Positions 26,305-35,605 are shown, counted from the first letter of the stretch. The stretch: DNA of 64,000 bases from Desulfatibacillum alkenivorans DSM 16219 (GCF_900142135.1 NZ_FQZU01000006.1:124001-188000); one strand, 5' to 3'. Made by a program: numbers and translations. Notes: generated from the letters alone by a model not told the origin.

Positions 26305-27295
26305 ATCCAAACGCAATCTTGCCTTGTGGGTTGTCTTCCTGGCTGCGGCGGGAATTGCTCCCCATGTGTTGGGCATTGTGAAAACCAATGTGCTGGTGGA
26401 ACTGGCCGGGTTCGTCCTGTACGCCGTCAGCCTGAACCTGCTGCTGTCCTACACCGGGGTGCTCAGCTTCGGCCACGCCCTGTTTTACGGGGTGGGGGCC
26501 TATACCACCGCCCTCTTGCTCTACCACGTGGAAGGCTTTCCGGTGATCGGCGCGTTGCTTTTAAGCGGCCTGGCCGCCGGCGTCATAGGCCTGATCCTCA
26601 GCCCTCTCCTGGTGCGGGTGACCGGAACCGCCTTCGCCATGCTTACCCTGGCTTTCGGGCAGCTTATGTTCATCCTGTGCCTCAAGTTCCGGGAAGTCAC
26701 GGGCGGCGAGGACGGCATTGCAGGCTACGACGTCCCCAACCTGAACATTCCGGGGATCGCCTCCTTCGACATGCTGGACCCCACGGTCTTCTACTATTTC
26801 GCCCTGGCGGTCTGCGTGATCGGCGTCCTCATCATGTGGTACATCACCAAAACCCCCCTGGGCCAGGTGGTGGTGGGCATCCGGGACAACACCCTGCGGG
26901 TGGACTACCTGGGCTACAAGGTGCCCCAGACCAAGGCCATCGTCTTCGCCGTGTCCGGGTTTTTCGCCGGCATTGCAGGCTCCCTGTTCGCCTTGTTTCA
27001 AGGAATCGTCTCCACGGACGGCGTGCTGCACATCATGGTGTCGTTCTATCCCATCATGGCCATCCTCATCGGCGGCATAGGCACCTTTTTCGGCCCCATC
27101 CTGGGCTCGGGCATCCTCATTGTTCTGGAGGATCTGATCATGCGGTACACCGAAAGGGCGGAGCTGATTACCGGCCTCCTGTTCATCGGCGTGGTGCTTT
27201 ACGCCCCCGGAGGCCTCCTCTGGCTGTGGAGGGGCCTCATGGCCAAGCTGTTCGGAAGTAAATCCCAGCCCGCGTCCGAGGAGGTGGAAGCATGA
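26297..27295 (+). CDS. ABC transporter permease (LivM-like)
   Basis: A ~332-residue permease. The ATG at 26297 was chosen because GGAG lies six bases upstream; it overlaps the previous stop by eight bases. The LivM pattern is visible in LNLLLSYTGVLSFGHALFYGVGAYTTALL and the cytoplasmic coupling loop GIRDNTLRVDYLGYKVPQTKAIVF. It forms the channel with the LivH-like protein. Its C-terminus is rich in Glu/Ser and overlaps the first ATPase gene by four bases. Confidence 0.9.
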   Translation: MIKSKRNLALWVVFLAAAGIAPHVLGIVKTNVLVELAGFVLYAVSLNLLLSYTGVLSFGHALFYGVGAYTTALLLYHVEGFPVIGALLLSGLAAGVIGLILSPLLVRVTGTAFAMLTLAFGQLMFILCLKFREVTGGEDGIAGYDVPNLNIPGIASFDMLDPTVFYYFALAVCVIGVLIMWYITKTPLGQVVVGIRDNTLRVDYLGYKVPQTKAIVFAVSGFFAGIAGSLFALFQGIVSTDGVLHIMVSFYPIMAILIGGIGTFFGPILGSGILIVLEDLIMRYTERAELITGLLFIGVVLYAPGGLLWLWRGLMAKLFGSKSQPASEEVEA

Positions 27296-28047
27296 GCGAA
27301 AACATCCTGGAAACCATCAACCTGTTTTACGACTACTCCGGCCTGCAAGTGCTCACAGGCGTGGATTTGCAGGTGGAAAAAGGCGAACGCCACGCCATCA
27401 TAGGCCCCAACGGGGCGGGCAAGACCACCCTGTTCAACGTCATCACCGGCATGTACTCCCCCAGCCGCGGCAAGGTCATGTTCAAAGGCAAAAACGTGAG
27501 CGGCTTCAAGCCCCACAAGCTCTCCCGCCTGGGCATGGGACGGTCCTTCCAGATAACCAGCACCTTCCACAACCTTTCCACCTTCCAGAACATCCGCATG
27601 GGCGTGCTCTCCCGCATGGGCATCCGGTTCAACATGTTCAACCGGGTGGACAAAATGGAGGATGTCACCAAAGAAACCAACGCCATCCTGGAGCGGATCA
27701 ACCTGAAAGAGGAAACCCACGCCCCGGCCGACGCCCTGTCCTACGGCAAGCACCGTTCCCTGGAGGTCTCCCTGGCCATGTCCACGGACCCGGATCTGGT
27801 CATGCTGGACGAACCCACGGCGGGCATGAGCCGGGACGAAACCCATAGCGCCGTGGACCTCATCCGCAGGCTTACCGAAGGCAGGACCATGGTCATTGTG
27901 GAGCACGACATGGACGTGGTCTTTTCCCTGGCCGACCGCATTACCGTGCTGCATCACGGCAAGGTGCTGGCCGTGGGCAGGCCGGACGAAATCCGGAACA
28001 TGAAAGAGGTCAAGGACGCCTATCTGGGTCACAGGAGGGAGGTGTAG
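27292..28047 (+). CDS. ABC transporter ATP-binding protein (LivG-like)
   Basis: A 251-residue ATPase with Walker A GPNGAGKTT near residue 38, an LSYGKHRSLEV signature in the LivG style, Walker B LVMLDEPTAGM and the H-loop VIVEHDMDVV. The ATG overlaps the permease stop (ATGA). It pairs with the following LivF-like ATPase. Confidence 0.92.
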   Translation: MSENILETINLFYDYSGLQVLTGVDLQVEKGERHAIIGPNGAGKTTLFNVITGMYSPSRGKVMFKGKNVSGFKPHKLSRLGMGRSFQITSTFHNLSTFQNIRMGVLSRMGIRFNMFNRVDKMEDVTKETNAILERINLKEETHAPADALSYGKHRSLEVSLAMSTDPDLVMLDEPTAGMSRDETHSAVDLIRRLTEGRTMVIVEHDMDVVFSLADRITVLHHGKVLAVGRPDEIRNMKEVKDAYLGHRREV

Positions 28048-28048
28048 C

Positions 28049-28762
28049 GTGTTTTTGGAAATCAAGGATTTGAATACTTATTACGGACCCAGCCACGTGC
28101 TCCAGGGGATCTCCCTCAACGTGGAGCAGGAGGAAATCGTCGCCTTGTTAGGCCGCAACGGCATGGGAAAGTCCACCACCCTGAAATCCGTCATGGGCAT
28201 GGTCAAACCCAAGTCCGGCAAGGTGATCTTTCAGGGCGCCAATATCTTCGGCAAGCCCCCCCATAAGGTGTCCATGGCCGGCATCGGCTATGTGCCCGAA
28301 GAACGGAGGATTTTCCCCAACCTCACCGTGGAGGACAACCTGAAGATCGGCGTCAAAGGCGGGGTGGTGGACGAAAGCAACCCCAAGGCCTGGACCCTGG
28401 AAAAAATCTACGAGGTCTTTCCGTCTCTGAAAAAAAGGCGAGACAACAAAGGCGCCAACCTCTCCGGCGGAGAGCAGCAAATGCTGGCCATAGGCCGGGC
28501 GCTCATGGGCGCTCCGTCCCTGCTTTTGGTGGACGAACCCACCGAAGGCCTGGCGCCCATCATCGTGGACGCGGTCCGGGACGTGTTGGAGGAAATCAAT
28601 AAAAGAGGCGTTTCCATCCTCTTGGTGGAGCATAACCTGGAGGTGGCCATGAGCCTGGCCCACAGGGTGTACCTGATGGGCAAGGCCCACATCGGATTCG
28701 TGGGAACCGTCCAGGAACTGGACGACAACCCCCAAGCCCGGGCCCAATACCTGGAGGTTTAG
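28049..28762 (+). CDS. ABC transporter ATP-binding protein (LivF-like)
   Basis: A 237-residue ATPase beginning with GTG one base after the livG-like stop. Walker A GRNGMGKST, signature LSGGEQQMLAIGRAL, Walker B LLLVDEPTEGL and H-loop LLVEHNLEVAM are all visible. GYVPEERRIFPNLTVEDNL is typical of LivF. It completes the importer. Confidence 0.92.
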   Translation: MFLEIKDLNTYYGPSHVLQGISLNVEQEEIVALLGRNGMGKSTTLKSVMGMVKPKSGKVIFQGANIFGKPPHKVSMAGIGYVPEERRIFPNLTVEDNLKIGVKGGVVDESNPKAWTLEKIYEVFPSLKKRRDNKGANLSGGEQQMLAIGRALMGAPSLLLVDEPTEGLAPIIVDAVRDVLEEINKRGVSILLVEHNLEVAMSLAHRVYLMGKAHIGFVGTVQELDDNPQARAQYLEV

Positions 28763-29339
28763 TTTCATACAGGCTGAAATTACCCGGTTGACTGATGCCA
28801 AGTTGCGTTCAAACAAGAAATTATATTCCAAGGCAGGTATAGAATGACGCTGGGTCCCGGCTTGCGGGACGGTCCTGAAAAGCGGACCGCCCTTGCCGGG
28901 ATGACGATTTTTTGCGGTTAGAAAAGGCACTGAGGGCGCAAATCCATTTGTTGGGTTTCGCACGTATGTTTTCGGCGTTGATCATTATTCCGGCGAGAAC
29001 TGGACAGCTTTTTTTGAAAAGTCCTGTAAGCTCTACCCAACCTACTATCTTTATGGATAAAACGTAGGTTGGGTAGAGCGCTGAAACAGAATGTTGAACT
29101 GAGAAAAAGACGTCTTGTTTAAACGTATTATAAAGTTATGATCGCTGGCGCGAAACCCAACAATGCAGGATGGCTGCTACAGCCGCCTCTGTTTGTCATT
29201 CCCGGAAACGGGGACCCAGTGTCGTTGTGGAATAGCGGAGAGATGGGAATATGACCATGTTAAGTGAATGGCTCAGTTACTCGAATGAATGCAACTTGAC
29301 ATGAAACTTTGTATAAGGTGGCAAAAGAGGAGGTGAAGC
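28763..29339. repeat. Repeat-filled intergenic region between importer and acyl-CoA ligase
   Basis: It contains a type E element (28843-28907: CGCTGGGTCCCGGCTTGCGG ... GCCGGGATGACG) and a type N cluster. The type N cluster has GTTGGGTTTCGC at 28949, a perfect 15-bp inverted repeat CTCTACCCAACCTAC (29031) / GTAGGTTGGGTAGAG (29074), and CGAAACCCAACA at 29151. A further partial type E copy lies near 29199. No gene is visible. Confidence 0.7.
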
Positions 29340-30896
29340 ATGCTGGAACGCGCAGGACTGAATATCGCCGGTTCGGTAGGAACCCATGCCAAATATCGCG
29401 GAAGCCGCATCGCCTTTAAATGCGGAGACCGGCAGGTCACCTGGGGCGAGTTCGACGCCAGGGTGAATCAGGTTGCAAACGCCCTCATCAAGGCGGGCCT
29501 GAAAAAAGGCGACAAGGCCGCTCTGTTGTCCTTGAACTGCATTGAAGCCCTGGAAATCATGTGCGGCGTCTTGCGGGCCGGCGGGGTGATCGTCCCTCTC
29601 TCCCCGCTCCTGACCTCCGGGCAACTGGCCTTTTTGACCCAGGATGCGGGCGCGTCCTTTTTCTTCTGCACCTTTCCCCTCCAAGGCCTGGTGCAGCCGG
29701 TTCTGGATCAACTGAACGGCATCCCCCGGGAGCGGCGCCTGGCCGTGTTCTTTGACGAGGAAGGGTGGACGCCTTACGAAGACTTCTTGTCCGGCGCCTC
29801 CGTAACCCCTGTCTTTGTGGACACCCAGGATCATGACGAGGCTGTCATCATCTATTCCTCGGGAACCACCGGCCTGCCCAAAGGCATTGTGCACACCCAC
29901 TTCAGCCGCACCATGCTTGGCATGGCCGGGGGGCTGGAATTCCGTATCCACAGCGGCTCCATCATGCTCATCAATACGCCTTTGTTTACCAACGCCACCT
30001 GGGTCATGCTGCTGGGATCCATGGGCGTGGGCGCGTTGGTCGTGCTCTTGCCGACCTTCTCGCCCGAGGCCTTTTTCCATGCCGTGGAGCAGGAAAAAAT
30101 CACCCACACCTTTTTGGTGCCCACCCAGTACCATGTGATTTTGGATCACCCGGAGTTTGACAAACACGACCTTTCCAGCCTGCAGATCATGGTATCCATG
30201 GGATCGGCCTTGCCCTTGCCGGTCAAAAAGCAAATCCTCCAGCGCATGGGCAAGGGCCTGATAGAACTCTACGGCCTGACCGAAGGCGTGGGAACCACCC
30301 TCAAGCCCGAGGAAATCGAGGCGAAGACCGGCTCCGTGGGCACGCCTATCTCCGGCACGGAAATCCGCATCATCGACCATGAGGACAAGGAGCTTCCCTT
30401 CGGCGAAATCGGCGAAATTGTGGGCATCAGCTCCGGGCTCATGAAAGGCTATCACAACCGGCCGGACGCCAATGCGGAAATCATCTGGAAGGACGAGTTC
30501 GGCAGGAGCTTTATCAAGACCGGCGATATCGGCCGTTTTGATGAGGACGGCTTCCTGTATATCCTGGACCGGAAAAAGGACATGATTGTGTCCGGCGGCA
30601 TTAACGTGTTCGCCTCGGACATCGAGGAGGTATTGATCCAGCACCCGGACGTCAACGAAGCCGCGGTAGTGGCCATTCCCCACGAAAAGTGGGGCGAGAC
30701 GCCCCTGGCCCTGGTCATTCCCTATCCGGACGCCAAAGCCCGTGAAGACGAGATCATGGGTTGGGTGAATCAGCGCCTCGCCAAGTATCAGCGCCTGGCC
30801 AGGGTGGAGTTCCGCCGGGAGGACTTCCCCCGCAACGCTCTGGGCAAAGTCCTCAAGCGCCAGCTTCGCGAACCCTATTGGAAGGATCAAGCCTGA
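29340..30896 (+). CDS. AMP-forming acyl-CoA synthetase
   Basis: A 518-residue ANL-superfamily ligase. The AMP-binding signature YSSGTTGLPKGIVHTH is near residue 179. YGLTEG, the TGDIGRFDEDGFLYILDRKKD hinge region and the C-terminal catalytic Lys in NALGKVLKRQL are present. It activates a carboxylic acid with ATP and CoA. Closest in style to medium/long-chain or aromatic acid ligases, but the acid cannot be named. It follows the ABC importer in the same orientation and probably activates what is imported. A GAGGTGAAGC site precedes the ATG. Confidence 0.9.
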   Translation: MLERAGLNIAGSVGTHAKYRGSRIAFKCGDRQVTWGEFDARVNQVANALIKAGLKKGDKAALLSLNCIEALEIMCGVLRAGGVIVPLSPLLTSGQLAFLTQDAGASFFFCTFPLQGLVQPVLDQLNGIPRERRLAVFFDEEGWTPYEDFLSGASVTPVFVDTQDHDEAVIIYSSGTTGLPKGIVHTHFSRTMLGMAGGLEFRIHSGSIMLINTPLFTNATWVMLLGSMGVGALVVLLPTFSPEAFFHAVEQEKITHTFLVPTQYHVILDHPEFDKHDLSSLQIMVSMGSALPLPVKKQILQRMGKGLIELYGLTEGVGTTLKPEEIEAKTGSVGTPISGTEIRIIDHEDKELPFGEIGEIVGISSGLMKGYHNRPDANAEIIWKDEFGRSFIKTGDIGRFDEDGFLYILDRKKDMIVSGGINVFASDIEEVLIQHPDVNEAAVVAIPHEKWGETPLALVIPYPDAKAREDEIMGWVNQRLAKYQRLARVEFRREDFPRNALGKVLKRQLREPYWKDQA

Positions 30897-31013
30897 TTGA
30901 CATTTTCATGAAATTCCTATAGCCCGTTTATGGCGCCATGCAGCAGGTCCGTAAACGGGTTTGTATTGTGGAATCTATCGAATCCCGTTTTTTTAACTTT
31001 TTTTGAGGAAGTC

Positions 31014-31679
31014 ATGACCGAACCTGAAAAAACAATGGATATCAAAACCCTGGCCGTGGGGGCCTATCAGGCCAATTGCTACATCGTCACCTGCCTGAAA
31101 ACCATGGAGGCCGTGGTCATCGATCCGGGCGGGGAAGAGGCCCGCATCGCCGCCGCCGTCAAGATGATGGGATGCAAGGTCAAATTGATCCTGGCCACCC
31201 ACGGGCATGGCGACCACGTCATGGGCGCCAAGGGCTTGGCCGACATGCTGAATGCGCCCATCGCCATGCACGAGGACGACGTCAGCTTTTTCCAGGGGAT
31301 TTATATGAATCGGCCGCCCAGCCAAAGTTCACGATATCCCAAGACCGACATTCTGTTCAAGGACGGCCGGGTTTTTGACATCGGAGAGCTTCAGTTCAAA
31401 GTGCTGCACACGCCCGGGCATTCCCCCGGCTCCTGCTGCTTTTTATGCGGAGATTATCTGTTCACCGGCGACACCCTGTTTGTGGAAGGGGTGGGGCGCA
31501 CCGACATGGGCGGCATGACCCTGCAGGATCTCCTGAACTCCGTGGACAATAAAATCCTGCCCCTGCCGGGAGAAACCATCATCCTGCCCGGGCACGATTA
31601 CGGCCCGGCGCCCACTTCCACCATCGCCAGGGAAAAAGCGAACAATCCCTATATCCGGGATTTCATTTTGGATAAGTAG
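31014..31679 (+). CDS. MBL-fold metallohydrolase (glyoxalase II-like)
   Basis: The start at 31014 has GAGGAAGTC before the ATG; a longer frame from 30930 has no such site. About 221 residues. The metal motif THGHGDH is near residue 61, with HTPGHSPGSCCF, TGDTLF and PGHDYGP completing the ligand set. Members hydrolyse thioesters such as S-lactoylglutathione or other acyl thioesters. It follows the acyl-CoA ligase, which may hint at a thioesterase role. Confidence 0.85.
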   Translation: MTEPEKTMDIKTLAVGAYQANCYIVTCLKTMEAVVIDPGGEEARIAAAVKMMGCKVKLILATHGHGDHVMGAKGLADMLNAPIAMHEDDVSFFQGIYMNRPPSQSSRYPKTDILFKDGRVFDIGELQFKVLHTPGHSPGSCCFLCGDYLFTGDTLFVEGVGRTDMGGMTLQDLLNSVDNKILPLPGETIILPGHDYGPAPTSTIAREKANNPYIRDFILDK

Positions 31680-31774
31680 GCAGCTCTCACGCCGGCGCTT
31701 TTCGTTTGTTTGCCTTGACCCCACGATCGGATTTGGGCCATGATATGCAGGAACAATAACCTGCAGGAGTCATC

Positions 31775-32008
31775 ATGTCCCTGGAAATTCAATTAAAACT
31801 CTTCGCCACCCTGGCGAAGTTCACGCCCCCGGACCCGGATCACTTTCCCATAGAGGAAGGGGAAACCGCCGCCCAGGTGCTGGAAAGGCTGAACGTCCCC
31901 TTAAAGGAGGTCAAGCTGGTCTTCATTGACGGAGTCCGCAAGGATCTGGACTGGGTTTTGAAGGGGGGCGAGCGGGTGGGGATTTTTCCGCCTGTGGGAG
32001 GTGGATGA
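31775..32008 (+). CDS. MoaD/ThiS-like sulfur carrier protein
   Basis: A 77-residue ubiquitin-fold protein ending VGIFPPVGGG, the C-terminal Gly-Gly needed for adenylation and thiocarboxylation. The core VLERLNVPLKEVKLVFIDG fits MoaD/ThiS relatives. It overlaps the ThiF-like gene by four bases, so the two probably act as carrier and activator. The pathway (molybdopterin, tungstopterin or another sulfur transfer) is not evident here. Confidence 0.8.
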   Translation: MSLEIQLKLFATLAKFTPPDPDHFPIEEGETAAQVLERLNVPLKEVKLVFIDGVRKDLDWVLKGGERVGIFPPVGGG

Positions 32009-32862
32009 TGGCGGACCTCAGCCAAGCGCTTTTTAACGCCTCTTATCAGGGAAGCCATCCCCGCACCGACCCGCGCCGCTTGATCAAAGACCGCGAAATA
32101 GAGCGCATCGCCGAGGAATTCGGGATCAGCCGCAACGAGGCGGAAATCGCCGCCCTGGAGGCGGAAATCGTCCCGGCCCGGTACGTCCGTAACATGGCCG
32201 CCCTGGACTGCAAGGACCAGATTAGCCTGCTGAAATCCCGCGTCGTGATTATCGGCCTGGGCGGACTGGGAGGATACGTCGCCCAGACTCTGGCCCGCTC
32301 CGGCGTGGGAAGCCTGGTTCTGGTGGACGGCGACGTGTTTGAGCAAACCAACCTGAACCGGCAGGCGTTCAGCACCATTCGCACTCTGGGGGAGAACAAG
32401 GCGGAAGCCGCCTTGGAGAAGATTCGCAAGATGAATCCTTCGGTGAATCTGGAATGGGAAGGGGTGTTTCTGGATAAAGACAACGCCGGGCCCATCCTCA
32501 AGGGCGCGGATGTGATCATGGATTGCCTGGGTGGGCTGGATAACCGGGCTCTTTTGCAACAGGCGGCCCATGATTTGGAAATCCCTCTTGTTTCAGCCGC
32601 TTTGGCCGGATTCACCGGCCATGTGACGGTTGTTTTTCCCGGAGATCAGGGCCTGTTTTCCGGGATGGGGCCGGACGGGAATTCTTCGGGCGAAGGCGTG
32701 GAAACCGACCTTGGCTGCCCGTGCCCGCCGGTGATGCTGGCGGCCAGCATCCAATGCTCCGAGGCGATCAAGGTTTTGACCAACAAAGGAAAGCCCCTGC
32801 AGAACAAGCTCCTGGCCTTTGACCTGCAGGACAACACCTTTCAGGTTTTTGACCTCTCCTGA
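32005..32862 (+). CDS. ThiF/MoeB/HesA-family E1-like adenylyltransferase
   Basis: A 285-residue enzyme. After a helical N-terminal extension (~1-70) the nucleotide-binding motif GLGGLGGYVAQTLARSG appears near 79-97, then LVDGDVFEQTNLNRQ and an MDCLGGLDNR segment. It should adenylate the C-terminal glycine of the overlapping MoaD-like carrier. The CxxC zinc pairs of MoeB are not seen; only DLGCPCPP near the C-terminus has close cysteines. Confidence 0.85.
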   Translation: MMADLSQALFNASYQGSHPRTDPRRLIKDREIERIAEEFGISRNEAEIAALEAEIVPARYVRNMAALDCKDQISLLKSRVVIIGLGGLGGYVAQTLARSGVGSLVLVDGDVFEQTNLNRQAFSTIRTLGENKAEAALEKIRKMNPSVNLEWEGVFLDKDNAGPILKGADVIMDCLGGLDNRALLQQAAHDLEIPLVSAALAGFTGHVTVVFPGDQGLFSGMGPDGNSSGEGVETDLGCPCPPVMLAASIQCSEAIKVLTNKGKPLQNKLLAFDLQDNTFQVFDLS

Positions 32863-32932
32863 GGCGAGAGGGCCGTTTTCCTGCTCTTTCCGTATAGCCC
32901 CGGATTCCCGGCAAATGCTCTCCCGAATAAAA

Positions 32933-32959
32933 AAAGCCCGGCCTTCCGGGCCGGGCTTT
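32933..32959. terminator. Bidirectional intrinsic terminator
   Basis: Arms AAAGCCCGGCC/GGCCGGGCTTT with a 5-nt loop and A/T tracts on both sides. It separates the convergent ThiF-like and acyltransferase genes. Confidence 0.85.
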
Positions 32960-32988
32960 ATAAAAATCGAATCATGGACGGAGCTTTG

Positions 32989-33936
32989 TCATCCCGCGGC
33001 TGCGGCCGGTACCTCGTCCGTGTCGGCGGCTTCCAGGCCCTTGCCTTCCTGAGCCAGCAGATCGTCCAAAAGGGCGTCCTTTTCCACCCACAGGTCGTTG
33101 ACCCATTTTTGAAACCGGGTCCGGAACAATTCGTCCTTAAAGTAGTCGCCCTGGATTTCTTCCGAAATGGGCAGGGCTTCCACCCGCACCGTGATTTTGG
33201 CGATGCGTCCGCACAGATAATCCCAAAAACTCTTGTCGCCGTATGGATAGGCGATGGTCACGTTCACCAGGGAGTGCAGCTGGCCGCCCATGGCCGCCAT
33301 GACAAAGGCGATGCCCCCGGCCTTGGGCTTCAATAAATGCTTGAACGGGGAGTTCTGGCGTTCGTGCTTTTCCTTGGTGAAGCGGGTTCCCTCCACGTAG
33401 TTGACGATGGAGACGGGCATCTTCTTGAATTTTTCGCAGGCCTTTTGGGTGGTTTCCAGGTCCTTGCCTTCCAAATGGGGGTTCTTTTTCAGGAAAGCCT
33501 TGGAGTAGCGCTTCATAAAGGGGAAGTCCAACGCCCACCAGGCGATGCCCATGACAGGCACCCAGATCAGCTCCTTTTTCAAAAAGAATTTTAAAAACGG
33601 AATTCTGCGGGAGAAAATGGTCTGCAGCACCAGAATGTCGGTCCAGGACTGGTGATTGGAAATCACCAGGTACCAGTCCTTGCTTTTCAGGGAATCCAGG
33701 CCCTGGACGTCCCAATTGGTGTTGTTAATCAGCCGGTTGTTGAATGCGTTCACCGCCACCCAGCCCGAGGCCAGATGCTTCAGAAGCATGGCGCAAAAGG
33801 TCCTCCAGGCGTCTATGGGAATAATCAGCTTGAGGATGGAGATGGGAACCAATAAGGAGAATACCACCAGGGTGTTGAGTCCAAGCAGAATGCAATGGAT
33901 GCAACCGCGCATCGTGGCAGGTAGAAAACTGAGCAT
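32989..33936 (-). CDS. PlsC-type lysophospholipid acyltransferase (YihG-like)
   Basis: The start at 33936 has GAGGG before the ATG. About 315 residues with an N-terminal membrane segment (ILLGLNTLVVFSLLVPISI). The acyltransferase motif I NHQSWTD supplies the catalytic His and Asp, and YVEGTRFT is motif III. The overall layout resembles the YihG/acyltransferase group that acts on lysophosphatidic acid or related lipids. It has a C-terminal Ala/Glu-rich tail. It sits downstream of an SDR gene on the same strand, 100 bases away. Confidence 0.85.
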   Translation of the reverse strand: MLSFLPATMRGCIHCILLGLNTLVVFSLLVPISILKLIIPIDAWRTFCAMLLKHLASGWVAVNAFNNRLINNTNWDVQGLDSLKSKDWYLVISNHQSWTDILVLQTIFSRRIPFLKFFLKKELIWVPVMGIAWWALDFPFMKRYSKAFLKKNPHLEGKDLETTQKACEKFKKMPVSIVNYVEGTRFTKEKHERQNSPFKHLLKPKAGGIAFVMAAMGGQLHSLVNVTIAYPYGDKSFWDYLCGRIAKITVRVEALPISEEIQGDYFKDELFRTRFQKWVNDLWVEKDALLDDLLAQEGKGLEAADTDEVPAAAAG

Positions 33937-34041
33937 AATCCCTCGCTTTAGGTAAACGCCCTTTTTGCTGCAAAGGCCGCGCAAGGCCAAAGAGGGATTA
34001 GCCGGAAGGCCCCAGGGGCCTCCCGGCGCCGCTCTTTGACT

Positions 34042-34812
34042 TTAGAAATTGATGTACGCGCCGTCTATGATCACCATGTCGCCGGAGTGGTAGGCGCTGG
34101 CGTCCGAGGCGAAATAAACGGCTATCCCCCCGAAATCCTCCGGTTGTCCCCACCTTCTGGCGGGAATCCGGGGCAAAACCTTTTTCTGGAATCCTTCGGT
34201 CTCGAACCAGCCGTCCGTGATGCTGGTTTCGATCCAGCCCGGAATAATGGCGTTGGCGCGGATTCCGTATTTTCCGTATTCCACGGCAAGGCCCCTGCAC
34301 ATGGAAAGAAGCGCGCCCTTGGTGGAGGCGTAATGCTCGCCCCTGGCCATGCCGGAAATTGCGGAAAGGCTGGAAGTGGCCACCAGAGAGCCTCCTTCGC
34401 CCCTCTCCACCATATGCCTGGCGGCGGCCCGGAAGGTGTAAAACACGCCGTCCAGGTTGATGCTCATGATCTGGTTCCACTCTTCCGTGGTGGTTTTGTG
34501 GAACGGGGTTCCCCGGGCGCCGACGCCGGCGTTGGCGAAGCAGGCGTCCACCTTGCCCAGCTTATCCACGGCTTCGGCGAAGCAGGCGTTCACCTGCTCT
34601 TCGTTGGAGACGTCGCACTGCAGGGCCAGGACTTTGGTCCCAAAGGCCTTGAGCTCTTCCTCGGCCTTGGCGTTGGCTTCGGGCTTCCGGCCCCAGACGC
34701 AAATATCCGCGCCCGCCTGAGCCATGGCCTTGGCCATTCCCAGGCCAATGCCGCCGTTTCCGCCGGTCACCAGTGCAACTTTTCCTGTCAGATCGAACAT
34801 AGACACCGCCAT
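34042..34812 (-). CDS. Short-chain dehydrogenase/reductase
   Basis: A 256-residue classical SDR. The NAD(P) motif TGGNGGIGLG is at ~15-24, the NAG motif reads FANAGVGA, the catalytic Ser is in TSSLSAISG, and Tyr/Lys in HYASTKGAL. An AAGGAGGG site precedes the ATG. The acid after the second strand is replaced by WGRKPEANAKA, suggesting NADP preference. An operator-like TTTTACA pair lies 54 bases upstream. The substrate could be a 3-oxoacyl or hydroxyacyl compound but this is not determined. Confidence 0.88.
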   Translation of the reverse strand: MAVSMFDLTGKVALVTGGNGGIGLGMAKAMAQAGADICVWGRKPEANAKAEEELKAFGTKVLALQCDVSNEEQVNACFAEAVDKLGKVDACFANAGVGARGTPFHKTTTEEWNQIMSINLDGVFYTFRAAARHMVERGEGGSLVATSSLSAISGMARGEHYASTKGALLSMCRGLAVEYGKYGIRANAIIPGWIETSITDGWFETEGFQKKVLPRIPARRWGQPEDFGGIAVYFASDASAYHSGDMVIIDGAYINF

Positions 34813-34865
34813 AACGCCCTCCTTGGTAGCAGCATTTACCTTGTTCAGGAAACGCTTAAAAATGG

Positions 34866-34883
34866 TTTTACATTTCTTTTACT
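34866..34883 (+). promoter_or_regulatory. Operator-like site 3 (tandem TTTTACA boxes)
   Basis: TTTTACATTTCTTTTACT with the same 11-base box spacing as the pair at 22455 and 22522, upstream of the SDR gene and on the far side of Hsp20. Confidence 0.5.
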
Positions 34884-35051
34884 TTTGTCATCTGCAACAC
34901 TGTACTCTTGTCAAAACCCGCGCTGCGACGCAAGAAGGAAATGGAAAAACAACTCACGAACTCTTGACGCAACGCCTCCCGTGCTTAACTTATCTGCGAA
35001 GAGGAAGGCCTTCAACCTCTTAATATGACTGCAATAAGGAGGTTTTACATA

Positions 35052-35504
35052 ATGAATGGACTACTGCCGTTAATTTCAGGAAGCTATAACCTGAGACAGC
35101 CGAATTTCAACACACTGGACAAACTTCTCCTGCGCAAGAGCCTGCTGGATAACCTGGGCGGCGCCCGCGCGAAAGAGACCTGGACCCCGGCCATGGACGC
35201 AGTGGAGCGGGAAAACGACTACGTCATCCAAATGGAAGTTCCCGGCATGGAGAAGAAGGACATCGACATTACCATCGACCAGGGCGTGCTCACCGTAAAA
35301 GGCGAGAAAGGCCGCGAAAACGACGGGGACGATGTCAGGCTGCACATTGGGGAAAGGCGTTACGGCGCTTTCACCAAGGCCGTGAGGCTGCCCGAATCCG
35401 TGGACGCAGCCGCCGTAACCGCCACCACCAAAAACGGGATTTTGACCATCACGCTGCCTAAAGCGGAAGAAGAGAAACCCAGGCAGATTAAGGTAGGAGC
35501 ATAA
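35052..35504 (+). CDS. Small heat-shock protein (Hsp20 family)
   Basis: About 150 residues from the ATG at 35052, which has AAGGAGG nine bases upstream. The alpha-crystallin domain covers ~45-145: WTPAMDAVERENDYVIQMEVPGMEKKDIDI, then LTVKGEKG and the C-terminal GILTITLPKAE with the usual I-x-I-like tail (RQIKVGA). It is an ATP-independent holdase. Confidence 0.93.
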   Translation: MNGLLPLISGSYNLRQPNFNTLDKLLLRKSLLDNLGGARAKETWTPAMDAVERENDYVIQMEVPGMEKKDIDITIDQGVLTVKGEKGRENDGDDVRLHIGERRYGAFTKAVRLPESVDAAAVTATTKNGILTITLPKAEEEKPRQIKVGA

Positions 35505-35563
35505 CTTTTAGCCGGATTTTTTTAAGGTTTTTGCATCACGCTCATTTGCATCATCGCTGAACA

Positions 35564-35605
35564 AAAGGCGCCGGGACGATTAACCCAGCGCCTTTGTTGT
35601 TTTTA
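35564..35605 (+). terminator. Intrinsic terminator of the Hsp20 gene
   Basis: Arms AAAGGCGC/GCGCCTTT with an inner GGG/CCC pair, followed by a T-rich stretch. Confidence 0.7.

Noticed and set aside
29277-30890. Minus-strand 537-residue frame over the acyl-CoA ligase
   Set aside because: Antisense shadow of a complete ANL ligase.
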